From SURF-21 sp964510515 (GTDB lineage: Bacteria; Actinomycetota; Geothermincolia; Geothermincolales; RBG-13-55-18): a stretch of DNA of 64,000 nt. Under the pieces are notes generated by a model, which saw only the letters and a list, made by a program, of their open reading frames with translations, did no database searches and was not told the origin of the DNA. The translations under genes were made by a program, and so were the position numbers. Location: assembly GCA_964510515.1 (NCBI GenBank), contig CAZEAU010000001.1, forward strand, positions 62,001-126,000, in the 5' to 3' direction. The first letter of the stretch is position 1. Each line of letters opens with the position of its first letter. This document shows, in pieces, positions 1-7,650 of this stretch.

Positions 1-210
1 CTGGGGAGGGAGTCGCTGCGCAAAGGGGTGCGCCTGAAGCGCAGCGGCGACAGGGTGAGCTTCGACCTCTACGTCATCGTGGACGCGGGCATAAACATCG
101 CCGAGGTGGCCCACAACCTCATCGAACAGGTCAAATACATGGTGGAGAGCTCCACCGGCCTCGGCGTGGACGAGGTGCAGGTGCATGTCCAGGGCGTCAG
201 GGTAAATTGA
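1..210 (+). CDS. Asp23/Gls24-family envelope stress protein (C-terminal part)
   Basis: The frame is open from the first base of the window, so the start lies upstream. About 69 residues are visible. The sequence has the Asp23 pattern: a beta strand reading SFDLYVIVDAG, then a helix with NIAEVAHNLIEQVKY, then GLGVDEVQVHVQGVRV, which resembles the end of Asp23-domain proteins. Members of this family are small cytoplasmic or membrane-associated proteins linked to cell-envelope stress; their biochemical role is not settled. In many Gram-positive genomes an Asp23 gene sits directly before the DAK/FakA gene, as here, with a 17-base gap. That position and the motif make the family call fairly safe; function is by family only. 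Confidence 0.8.
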   Translation: MGRESLRKGVRLKRSGDRVSFDLYVIVDAGINIAEVAHNLIEQVKYMVESSTGLGVDEVQVHVQGVRVN

Positions 211-227
211 ACATGGGGGTGCGGTAG

Positions 228-1814
228 TTGGTCGAGAGACTGGAGGCGGCGGATCTCGTCGGCCTCATCGACATGGCCATATGCGCCCTCAAGGCGCACA
301 AGGATGAGATAAACGCCATGAACGTGTTCCCGGTGCCGGACGGCGACACCGGAACCAACATGCTCCTCACCATGCAGGCCGTACAGGAGGCCATCCTCAG
401 CTGCGCCGGCCGCGACATGTCCTCGGTGTGCCAGGCTATCTCGCGCGGGTCCCTGATGGGGGCGCGGGGGAACTCGGGCGTGGTGCTCTCGCAGATCCTC
501 AAGGGCATGGCCGAGGTCATGGGCGAGAACGAGGCCGTCGATGTGGGGGTGATGGCGAGCGCGCTGACGCGCGGGTCGGAGGTGGCCTACCGCGCGGTGA
601 TGAAGCCGGTGGAGGGGACCATACTGACCGTGATGCGCGAGGCCAGCGAGGAGGGGGCGCGCAGCAAGGATGGCCAGACGGCCCTGGAGCAATGGTTCAC
701 CGGCGTGCTGCTCAAGGCCCGGGAGGCCCTCGACCACACCCCGGAGCTCCTGCCCGTGCTCAAGGACGCCGGTGTGGTCGATGCCGGGGGGCGCGGCCTG
801 CTGGCCATCTTCGAGGGCTTCCTGGCCTATCTGACCGGCGAGGAGCTGCAGGCCATAGAGGAGGAGGTGAGCTGCGCCGCCGCCCGGGAGGGCCCCCAGG
901 TGGAGGACTTCCGTTACGAGGCCCAGTTCATCCTGCACTGCAAGGACGGCAAGGCGGAGCGCCTGCGAGACGTGCTGCATGAACTGGGCGGCTCGGTGCT
1001 CGTGGTCGGGAGCGACAAGCTCTATCGCGTGCATGTGCACACCGATATGCTGGGCAGGGTCATAGAGGAGGCCTCCGGCATGGGGCGCATGAGCGACGTC
1101 GAGATCACCGACCTCAAGCTGCAGGTCGAGGAGCTGGGCGACGCGCGAGCCCGGCGGGAGGAAAAGCCCGTCGGGGTGGTCGCGGTGGCGGTGGGCGACG
1201 GCATCAAGGAAGTCCTGCGCTCCATGGGGGTGGACCACATCGTGGATGGAGGGCAGAGCATGAACCCCAGCACGGCCGAGATGCTGGACGCGGTGGAGGA
1301 GCTGCCCCAGGACACGGTCCTGCTGGTCCCGAACAACAAGAACATCATCCCCGCGGCCGAGCAGGCCAGGGAACTCGCCGGCAAGAGGGTCATGGTCGTG
1401 CCGGCGACCTCCATCGCCGAGGGCTTCGCCGCCATGGTGGCTTACGATGCCCGCGCCGGGCTGGAGGGCGCGCACGCCAGGATGTCCCTGGCCATGGAGG
1501 GAGTGAAGACCGGGGCGGTGACGGTGGCGGTGCGCGACAGCCGGGGGATGCCGGGCGAGATCGCGAAGGGCGACTACGTCGGGCTCTTCCGCGGGGAGAT
1601 AGTCGCGGCCGCGCCCGACGCCCCGGCGGCGGCGAGAGCCCTGCTGGCGAAGATGATCGGGGAGGAGGACGAGATAGTGAGCATGATCATCGGGGACGAG
1701 GCTCACGGCCTCGACCACGCCGGGATAATGGACCTGATCGAGGGCGGAGGGCTGGAGGTGGAGGTAATAGACGGGGGCCAGCCCGTCTATCATTACATCT
1801 TCGGGGTGGAATAG
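228..1814 (+). CDS. fakA: Fatty acid kinase catalytic subunit FakA (DAK2-domain protein, YloV family)
   Basis: Predicted to phosphorylate fatty acids held by a FakB (DegV) partner, giving acyl-phosphate for PlsX/PlsY. It is 528 residues, close to the usual length of about 550. The N-terminal DAK2 kinase domain carries NVFPVPDGDTGTNM at residues 32-45, whose aspartates bind Mg-ATP, and GARGNSGVVLSQILKG near residues 78-92. The C-terminal half (from about residue 225) is the FakA-specific region. The TTG start at 228 is chosen because it gives the family's usual short lead into the DAK2 domain. A DegV/FakB gene lies at 9390 and PlsX at 7651, so the parts of an acyl-phosphate pathway are in the same region. 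The gene is followed by recG after 26 bases, a common arrangement. Confidence 0.88.
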   Translation: MVERLEAADLVGLIDMAICALKAHKDEINAMNVFPVPDGDTGTNMLLTMQAVQEAILSCAGRDMSSVCQAISRGSLMGARGNSGVVLSQILKGMAEVMGENEAVDVGVMASALTRGSEVAYRAVMKPVEGTILTVMREASEEGARSKDGQTALEQWFTGVLLKAREALDHTPELLPVLKDAGVVDAGGRGLLAIFEGFLAYLTGEELQAIEEEVSCAAAREGPQVEDFRYEAQFILHCKDGKAERLRDVLHELGGSVLVVGSDKLYRVHVHTDMLGRVIEEASGMGRMSDVEITDLKLQVEELGDARARREEKPVGVVAVAVGDGIKEVLRSMGVDHIVDGGQSMNPSTAEMLDAVEELPQDTVLLVPNNKNIIPAAEQARELAGKRVMVVPATSIAEGFAAMVAYDARAGLEGAHARMSLAMEGVKTGAVTVAVRDSRGMPGEIAKGDYVGLFRGEIVAAAPDAPAAARALLAKMIGEEDEIVSMIIGDEAHGLDHAGIMDLIEGGGLEVEVIDGGQPVYHYIFGVE

Positions 1815-1840
1815 GGCGAGAGCCCTGGCGGGGGGGTGAC

Positions 1841-3964
1841 ATGCCCGCAGGAGAGGAGCGCCGCGTCGCGGAGCTGGAGGGGCACTGGAATGCCCTCCGG
1901 GAGCCGGTCAGCGCGGTCAGCGGCATCGGGGGCGGCTTCCTGCGCCAGCTCCGCGCCATGGACATCGACACCGTGGAGGACCTCCTCTACCATTTCCCAC
2001 GCCGTTACCTCGACCGGCGCCGGCTCACCAGGATCGGGGACGTGCGCATCGGGGAGGAGACCACGGTGGTGGGCGCGGTGCGCAGCGCCGAGGTCAGCCG
2101 CATCTCGCGCAACCGCAGCGTGCTCAACGTCGCCGTTTACGATGGCTCCTCCTATATGAACTGCGTGTGGTTCAATCAGCCCTATCATGCGGACAGGCTG
2201 CAGCCCGGGGTGGAGGCGGCCTTCTCGGGCAGGGTGCAGCACCGCTACGGGCGCCTGCAGATGGTCAACCCCGCCTACGACATCCTGCAGGACGGCGCCG
2301 AGGTGGGGAGCAGCACGGTGCACACCGGCCGCATAATCCCCCTGCACCCCGCCACCCAGAGGATGAGCGCCGCCATGCTGCGCCGCCTGATCATGCGCGC
2401 GCTCGACCAGCACGGCGACCTCCCCGACCACCTGCCTTTCGCCCTGCGGCATCGCTACGGCTATCCTCACCGCGCCCAGGCCCTGCGGGAGATGCATTTC
2501 CCCGCCTCCGCCGGCCGCCTCAACCGTGCCCGCCAGCGCATGGTCTACGACGAGCTGCTGGTCATGCAGGCGGCCCTGGCCCTGCGCCGCATGCGCCTGC
2601 GCTCGGGCACACCGGGCATAGCCCACGCTCCCCCCGCCGCGGCGCTGGCCGCCTTCCAGGCCTCCCTCCCCTTCGAGCTCACCGCCGCGCAGAAGCGGGC
2701 CTTCGCGGAGATGAGCGAGGACATGTCCCGGCCCTATCCCATGAACCGCCTGCTGCAGGGAGAAGTGGGGTCGGGCAAGACCCTGGTGGCCCTGCTGGCC
2801 CTGCTGCTCACGTGGGAAAACGGGCATCAGGGCGCCATCATGGCCCCCACCGAGGTGCTGGCCGAACAGCATTTCTCCAGCATCACCGCCCTGCTCGCGG
2901 AGCGCACGGAGGTGAGGGTGGAGCTGCTCACCGGCAGCACTCCCGCGGCACGGCGCCGGGAGATAGTGCAGGCCGCGCGGAACGGCTCCCTGGACATCCT
3001 GGTGGGCACCCATGCCCTCATCTCGGAGGACGTCGAGTTCCGCAGCCTGGGCATGGTGGTCGTGGACGAGCAGCACCGTTTCGGGCTGCGCCAGCGCATG
3101 AGCCTGAGGGAGAAGGGGGCGCCCCCCGATACCCTGATCATGACCGCGACGCCCATCCCGCGCACCCTCTCCCTCACCCTCTATGGCGACCTCGAGGTAT
3201 CGGTGCTGGACGAGCTGCCGGCGGGCCGGGCGGGCACCGCCACCCTGGTGGTGGGGCCGGAGGGCAGGGGGGAGGCCTACGAGGTCATGCGCACGGAGCT
3301 GGACGCGGGGCGGCAGGCCTTCGTGGTCTGCCCCCTGGTGGACGCGTCGCCGGCGGTCGAGGCCAAGGCCGCGGAGAAGGAGGTGCGCGAGCTGGCCCGG
3401 GTGTTTCCCGGCGCACATATCGGCCTCCTGCATGGACAGATGGCCAAGGCGGACAGGGACGCCGCCATGGCCTCCTTCCGCGCGGGGGAGACGCAGCTCC
3501 TCGTCTCCACCACCGTCATCGAGGTGGGCATAGACGTGCCCAACGCCACGGTGATGCTGGTGGAGAACGCCGACCGCTTCGGCCTCTCCCAGCTCCACCA
3601 GCTGCGCGGCAGGGTGGGCAGGGGGCGGCACCCCTCCCGCTGCGTGTTCGTCTTCGACGGCGACACGGAGGAATCCCGCATGCGCATGCGCGCCATCGCG
3701 GAGATATCCGACGGTTTCCGCCTCGCGGAGGCCGACCTGGAGATACGCGGCGAAGGCTCCCTCTTCGGCACCCGCCAGTCCGGCCTGCCCGACCTGCGCG
3801 TGGCCAGACTGACGCGGGATTTGCGCCTGCTCAAGCAGGCCCGCGAGGACGCCTTCGCGCTGGTGGAGGAGGACCCGGAGCTGGAGAGCCCGGGCAACCG
3901 CCTGCTGCGCCTGGAGGTCGCCGCCCGCTTCCGCGACAACCTCGACTGGCTCTTCCACGCCTGA
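1841..3964 (+). CDS. recG: ATP-dependent DNA helicase RecG
   Basis: Superfamily 2 helicase that remodels stalled replication forks and Holliday junctions. It has 707 residues, the usual size. The N-terminal wedge/OB domain includes the strand VVGAVRSAEVSRISRNRSVL. The helicase core shows Walker A GEVGSGKT at residues 307-314, the DEQH box at 409-412, motif III TATPIPRTL, and motifs V/VI in STTVIEVGIDVPNAT and QLRGRVGRG. These DEQH and GRVGRG boxes are typical of RecG rather than of Mfd or PriA. The ATG start follows a GGCGGGGGGG purine run. No defect is visible. Confidence 0.97.
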   Translation: MPAGEERRVAELEGHWNALREPVSAVSGIGGGFLRQLRAMDIDTVEDLLYHFPRRYLDRRRLTRIGDVRIGEETTVVGAVRSAEVSRISRNRSVLNVAVYDGSSYMNCVWFNQPYHADRLQPGVEAAFSGRVQHRYGRLQMVNPAYDILQDGAEVGSSTVHTGRIIPLHPATQRMSAAMLRRLIMRALDQHGDLPDHLPFALRHRYGYPHRAQALREMHFPASAGRLNRARQRMVYDELLVMQAALALRRMRLRSGTPGIAHAPPAAALAAFQASLPFELTAAQKRAFAEMSEDMSRPYPMNRLLQGEVGSGKTLVALLALLLTWENGHQGAIMAPTEVLAEQHFSSITALLAERTEVRVELLTGSTPAARRREIVQAARNGSLDILVGTHALISEDVEFRSLGMVVVDEQHRFGLRQRMSLREKGAPPDTLIMTATPIPRTLSLTLYGDLEVSVLDELPAGRAGTATLVVGPEGRGEAYEVMRTELDAGRQAFVVCPLVDASPAVEAKAAEKEVRELARVFPGAHIGLLHGQMAKADRDAAMASFRAGETQLLVSTTVIEVGIDVPNATVMLVENADRFGLSQLHQLRGRVGRGRHPSRCVFVFDGDTEESRMRMRAIAEISDGFRLAEADLEIRGEGSLFGTRQSGLPDLRVARLTRDLRLLKQAREDAFALVEEDPELESPGNRLLRLEVAARFRDNLDWLFHA

Positions 3965-4032
3965 GCCCCGCGGGGGCGGCGATGGTGTTAATATCCGGGT
4001 AGGCCGAGTGCGACGATGCGGAGGATGCGGTG

Positions 4033-4887
4033 ATGAAAGGAGCGCGGGCCGGCTTGAGAGCCGTGGCGGTCGTAGCGGCCTGCCTGCTGGCGCTGCCGCT
4101 GACCGCCACGGCGGCGGAGTCGCAGCCCGGCGGCGCGGGCGGGCCGCGCCTGCTGCGGGTCTCCCCCGGAGGGGGCGAGGACCTGGGGAGGGATACCGCC
4201 ATCCTCCTCTCCTTCGACCGCCCCATGGAGCGGGAGAGCCTGGAAGAGGCGGCGCGCTTCGAGCCCCCGCTCCCCTTTACCGTCAGCGGGGAGGCGGAGT
4301 GCCTGTTCGTGCCGGATAACCTGCTCAGCCCCAACGCCTCCTACACCTTCCGCCTCAGGCCGGACACGGCCGCCGACCTCGCGGGGACGACCTTCGCGGA
4401 GGAGGTGGCGGTAACCTTCAGCACGCGCGGCGACGGGGTGACCGTGGAGGTGCCGTCCTTCCCCTTCCGGGGGGAGATAATCGAGGGCAGCGACCCCCAG
4501 GGAATAGCCGGCATCATCTCTTCGGGGGTGGGGCATTACCCGGGAACGGGGCGCCCCGGTGGGGGCAATTACGTCATCATGGCCCACGCCAGCGGCCGGG
4601 TGGACTTCCCCTTCAACGCCCTGTTCGACCTGGGGGCGGGCGGCGCCATCAAGCTCGCCTACGGCGGGCGGGAATACGTTTACCGCGTGCGCGAGCGCGG
4701 GGTGGTGGAGGACACCGAGATGCGGATACTCGACCCCACCCCCTACCCCTCGCTGACCGTTTTCGTGTGCAGCAGCGCGGAGGGGAGGCCCTCTCCCACC
4801 TTCCGTCCCCCCTATCGTTTCGTCGTGCATGCCGCCCTGCTCGAAGCGACCCCCACCATCCGTCATTCGGCTAGGATGGGGCGATGA
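4033..4887 (+). CDS. Exported sortase-like cysteine transpeptidase with an N-terminal Ig-like domain
   Basis: Predicted secreted or membrane-anchored protein of 284 residues. A signal peptide (basic MKGARAGLR, hydrophobic AVAVVAACLLALPL, then TATAAES) is followed by a region like bacterial Ig-like Big_5/SbsA domains (LLRVSPGGG, ILLSFDRPM, VTFSTRG). The last 130 residues resemble a sortase: His185 in VIMAHASG, Cys246 in LTVFVCSS and Arg262 in PPYRFVVHA. The 61- and 16-residue spacings fit a His-Cys-Arg sortase triad. Sortases join surface proteins to peptidoglycan or to each other. No LPXTG-type substrate is visible in the window. An Ig-like domain in front of the catalytic domain is unusual. 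It overlaps rsmD by four bases (ATGA). GTG at 4030 is an alternative start. The sortase call is motif-based and moderately sure. Confidence 0.6.
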   Translation: MKGARAGLRAVAVVAACLLALPLTATAAESQPGGAGGPRLLRVSPGGGEDLGRDTAILLSFDRPMERESLEEAARFEPPLPFTVSGEAECLFVPDNLLSPNASYTFRLRPDTAADLAGTTFAEEVAVTFSTRGDGVTVEVPSFPFRGEIIEGSDPQGIAGIISSGVGHYPGTGRPGGGNYVIMAHASGRVDFPFNALFDLGAGGAIKLAYGGREYVYRVRERGVVEDTEMRILDPTPYPSLTVFVCSSAEGRPSPTFRPPYRFVVHAALLEATPTIRHSARMGR

Positions 4888-5444
4888 GGATAATCGCCGG
4901 GGAGGCGAAAGGAAGGCGCATCAAGGCGCCGCGCGGCAGGATGACCCGCCCCATGCGGGATTTCGTGCGCGAGGCGGTGTTCAGCATGCTGGGGCAACGC
5001 ACGGCCGGGGCGAGGGTGCTCGACCTCTTCGCCGGCAGCGGTTCCCTGGGCCTGGAGGCGCTGAGCCGCGGGGCCTCGCGGGTGGTGTTCGTGGACCGAG
5101 GCAGCGAGCCCGGCCGGGTCATCAGGGATAACCTGGAAAGGCTGGGGATGGCGGACCGGGGCCTGGTGGTGAGGGCGGAGGCTCTCGATTACCTGCGAAA
5201 AGCCCGCTTTCCGGAGCGACCCTTCCATTTGATTTTTATAGACCCACCCTTTAAAATTGATGTGAAATACCGGCAGGAGATGCTGAAAATGCTGGCCCAA
5301 GGCGGTTTTCTTCTGCCGTCAGCGATGGTCGTAATGGAGGCTCCACTGCGAAGCCCGCCCCCGGATCCGCCCGCGGGGATATGCTTCCGGGAGAGGCGGA
5401 AGTACGGGGAGTCCGCGGTGGATATTTATGTGAGAGAGAAATAG
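4884..5444 (+). CDS. rsmD: 16S rRNA (guanine(966)-N2)-methyltransferase RsmD
   Basis: SAM-dependent methyltransferase modifying G966 of 16S rRNA during 30S assembly. It has 186 residues, as usual for the family. It begins with the family signature MRIIAGEAKGRRIKAP and TRPMRDFVREAVFSMLG. SAM-binding motif I is VLDLFAGSGSLGLEAL, and the catalytic loop is FIDPPF near residues 117-122, a DPPF variant of NPPY. It overlaps the preceding sortase-like gene by four bases and sits 31 bases before coaD, the standard rsmD-coaD pairing. The segment around 5225-5300 is clearly richer in A+T than the rest, with codons such as att, aaa and ttt that the neighbours avoid, but the frame stays intact. Confidence 0.93.
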   Translation: MRIIAGEAKGRRIKAPRGRMTRPMRDFVREAVFSMLGQRTAGARVLDLFAGSGSLGLEALSRGASRVVFVDRGSEPGRVIRDNLERLGMADRGLVVRAEALDYLRKARFPERPFHLIFIDPPFKIDVKYRQEMLKMLAQGGFLLPSAMVVMEAPLRSPPPDPPAGICFRERRKYGESAVDIYVREK

Positions 5445-5475
5445 ACCGCAACATGGAGGAGGAGCCGCGAGAGAT

Positions 5476-5985
5476 ATGGCCATTGCCATCTGCCCGGGGA
5501 CTTTTGACCCCATCACCTGCGGACATACGGACGTCATCAACAGGGCCTACGAATACTTCGACACCTTCATCGTGGCCGTGGCGGTGAACCCGTACAAACA
5601 GCCCCTGTTCACGGTGGAGGAAAGGATTCACCTGCTGGAGAAAGCCACGCGGGGGATGAGGGGGGTGGAGGTCGCCTGCTTCGACACCCTGCTGGTCGAT
5701 TTCGCGCGCAGAAGCGGCGCCACGGTCATCGTCAAGGGGCTGAGGGCGATAAGCGATTTCGAGTACGAGTTCCAGATGTCCCAGATCAACCAGGCCATGG
5801 GGGAGGAGATCGAGACCTTTTTCGTCATGGCCAATCCCGAGTACACCTTCATCAGCTCGAGCGCGGTGCGGGAGGTGGCCAGTTACGGAGGGTCCATAAG
5901 CGGTCTGGTCCCGGCCAGCGTGGAGGCGGAGCTCAGCGAGATGTTCGCGGACAAATTCGACGGGTTGAAGAAGGGGGCGGTCTAG
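5476..5985 (+). CDS. coaD: Pantetheine-phosphate adenylyltransferase
   Basis: Catalyses the fourth step of coenzyme A synthesis, 4'-phosphopantetheine plus ATP to dephospho-CoA. It has 169 residues, the normal length. The nucleotidyltransferase T/HxGH motif is GTFDPITCGHTDVI (His17), with Cys in place of the common Asn before GH. The ISSS motif is in FISSSAVREVASYGG near residue 125. The central VIVKGLRAISDFEYEFQM and INQAMGEEIETFF stretches are typical. The ATG start lies after GGAGGAGCCGCGAGAGAT. The next gene begins at the base after its stop codon, implying translational coupling to the SepIVA-like gene. Confidence 0.96.
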   Translation: MAIAICPGTFDPITCGHTDVINRAYEYFDTFIVAVAVNPYKQPLFTVEERIHLLEKATRGMRGVEVACFDTLLVDFARRSGATVIVKGLRAISDFEYEFQMSQINQAMGEEIETFFVMANPEYTFISSSAVREVASYGGSISGLVPASVEAELSEMFADKFDGLKKGAV

Positions 5986-6468
5986 ATGGACGTCTTTCAA
6001 CAACTGGACAGGATAGAGGACCTCATCGTATCCAGCAAGCATGTGCCGTTCTCCTCTTCGGTGATGGTCAACGAGACCGAGATCTTCGAGCTGCTGGACG
6101 AGTTCCGTAGCGCTCTTCCCGAGGAACTGAAGCAGGCGCGCTGGATGGTCAAGGAGAAGTCGGAACTCATGGAGGAGTCGCGCAAGGAGTCGGAGCGCAT
6201 CCGGGAGGAGGCGCTGGAGGAGAGGGCGCGGCTGATCGAGGAGACCGAGATCATCAGGTCGGCGCGCGTGGAGGCGGAGAAGATGGTCGAGGAGGCGCAG
6301 GCCCAATCGCGGGAGATACGCCTGGAGGCCGAGGACTACGCGGACGAGCGGCTGGCCAACCTCGAGGTCACTTGCTACAAGCTCCTCGAGGTGATCAAGC
6401 GCGCCCGGGAAAGGCTGCAGGGCCCCCCGGAGGCGGCGGAGGAAAAAGAGGAGTTCGACCTGGAATAA
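5986..6468 (+). CDS. SepIVA-like DivIVA-domain coiled-coil protein
   Basis: A 160-residue protein with a short globular N-terminus and a long charged coiled coil (residues about 50-145, rich in E, R and K). The first 50 residues (VFQQLDRIEDLI, KHVPFSSSVMVNETEIFELL, DEFRSALPEELKQARWMV) resemble, from memory, mycobacterial SepIVA, a DivIVA-domain septation factor essential for cell division and polar envelope growth. Position supports this: in mycobacteria SepIVA is encoded next to the DUF177 and rnc genes, and here the order is coaD, this gene, DUF177, rpmF, plsX, rnc. It is shorter than the mycobacterial protein (about 240 residues), mostly through a shorter coiled coil. Automatic pipelines may call such proteins ATP synthase subunit b-like because of the coiled coil. 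Similarity is seen; function is inferred. Confidence 0.65.
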   Translation: MDVFQQLDRIEDLIVSSKHVPFSSSVMVNETEIFELLDEFRSALPEELKQARWMVKEKSELMEESRKESERIREEALEERARLIEETEIIRSARVEAEKMVEEAQAQSREIRLEAEDYADERLANLEVTCYKLLEVIKRARERLQGPPEAAEEKEEFDLE

Positions 6469-6648
6469 CGGCGACAAGCGCGCCCCCGGGAGCATGCCGC
6501 ACCGGCCCACCGCCGCGCGGCGGCAGGGAAGCCGGGGCGGCGAGCGGCAGGCGAGGCGGCGACCCCCAGACGGCGAGAACCCCCAAGGAGCGCCCCCGGC
6601 GGGCTATGCCCGCTGCCGGGCGCGCGGCAGCGGAGGACGGACCTCAAG

Positions 6649-7239
6649 ATGGACAGACTACGATCACGACAACTGAAAGTGCCTGTAACCAACCTCCTCA
6701 AAAGGGTGTTCTCAAAGGAGAGGTTCACGGCGGATCTGGACATAAGCATGGAGGAGGAGGGCCTCTCGCAGCAGAGCGACTGCGGAGACCTGCGCCTCGA
6801 GGTGTGGCTGGAGAGCGCCCCCGACGGGATAAGGGTGAAGGGCGGGCTGCGGGGCTGGGTGGACATGGAATGCACGCGCTGCATGGAGGGGTTCCGCCGC
6901 CGTGTGGACATCGAGGTGGACGAGTTCTATCGCCGCCCCGGAATGGGCGCGGTGGGAGCGGACGGCAGGCCTCTGCCCGGAAAGGAGGTGCTGGAGGAAG
7001 ACGAGTACGTGATCGAGGAGGGGAGCATCGACCTCGGTATCCTGGTCAACGACGCGATTCTGCTCGGGCTCCCCATCAAGCGCCTCTGCGAGGAGGAGTG
7101 CAGGGGCCTGTGCCAGTATTGCGGGAAGAATCTGAACCGGGGGGATTGCACCTGTACGGTGGAGAGCATCGACCCCCGCCTGGAGGTCTTGAGGACCCTG
7201 CTGGCGGAGGGCGAGGAGGGCGGCGAGCGGCGTTCTTGA
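6649..7239 (+). CDS. DUF177/YceD-family protein
   Basis: A 196-residue member of the DUF177 (YceD) family, almost always encoded directly before rpmF (L32) and linked in bacteria and plastids to 23S rRNA processing or accumulation. The family signature is MECTRCMEGFRRRVDIEVDE, and the C-terminal half carries a second cysteine cluster (CEEECRGLCQYCG and CTC) that probably binds zinc. The middle segment YVIEEGSIDLGILVNDAILL is the acidic YceD core. The 180 bases upstream hold no gene I can support. The L32 promoter overlaps the last codons of this gene, so rpmF can be transcribed separately. Confidence 0.88.
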   Translation: MDRLRSRQLKVPVTNLLKRVFSKERFTADLDISMEEEGLSQQSDCGDLRLEVWLESAPDGIRVKGGLRGWVDMECTRCMEGFRRRVDIEVDEFYRRPGMGAVGADGRPLPGKEVLEEDEYVIEEGSIDLGILVNDAILLGLPIKRLCEEECRGLCQYCGKNLNRGDCTCTVESIDPRLEVLRTLLAEGEEGGERRS

Positions 7240-7264
7240 CCCCTTGGGGGCACGAGCATATACT
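7236..7264 (+). promoter_or_regulatory. Sigma-70-type promoter for rpmF-plsX-rnc
   Basis: TTGACC at 7236-7241 and TATACT at 7259-7264 are separated by exactly 17 bases. Both are one mismatch from the consensus. Expected transcription start is near 7271, about 50 bases before the L32 start codon. Confidence 0.75.
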
Positions 7265-7321
7265 CTTGGGGTGCTGCTCAGAGAGAGAAGCGGCAGGAAA
7301 GAGGTCTCAGCGGAGGTAATC

Positions 7322-7498
7322 ATGGCGGTACCCAAGCGCAGGAAATCACGTTCGCGGACCGCGTCCCGGCGCGCGAAGTGGGTGTTAAAACCGCCTGCGA
7401 AGTCGGAATGCCCGCAGTGCCATTCCCCCAAGCTGCCCCACCGGGCATGCGCCAACTGCGGCACCTATAACGGCCGGGAAGTGCTGGAGACGGAATAA
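7322..7498 (+). CDS. rpmF: 50S ribosomal protein L32, zinc-ribbon form
   Basis: Ribosomal protein of 58 residues starting MAVPKRRKSRSRT, the classic L32 N-terminus. A complete zinc ribbon is present: CPQC and CANC, 14 residues apart, so this is the zinc-binding (C+) paralogue. The reading frame stays open upstream to 7244, but the ATG at 7322 is the true start: GGAGGT lies at 7313-7318 and L32 proteins begin with this MAVPK. It follows DUF177, its usual partner. Confidence 0.96.
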   Translation: MAVPKRRKSRSRTASRRAKWVLKPPAKSECPQCHSPKLPHRACANCGTYNGREVLETE

Positions 7499-7528
7499 CG
7501 GCCGCGCTGCTCTTTCGCGCCATACCCC

Positions 7529-7547
7529 GACCCCGCCATGCGGGGTC
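7529..7547 (+). other. Intergenic hairpin between rpmF and plsX
   Basis: GACCCCG and CGGGGTC form a perfect 7-bp stem around a 5-base loop. No T-run follows, so it is more likely a processing or RNA-stability element, or a weak terminator, than a strong stop. Confidence 0.45.
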
Positions 7548-7650
7548 ATGACCGCATCCCCCCTCATCGCCTACGACCCGGCGGGAGGATTTCGAGGCGT
7601 CGGGGGCCGCGAGCGGCTTCCGCCGCGCACGGGCTTGCGGGGAGGCTGAT

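Noticed and set aside
69..1793. Long open frame on the minus strand opposite fakA (and similar long frames opposite recG, proS and others)
   Set aside because: High G+C leaves few stop codons on the opposite strand. These frames are rich in H, L, G and R and show no family motif, while the + strand genes are clear.
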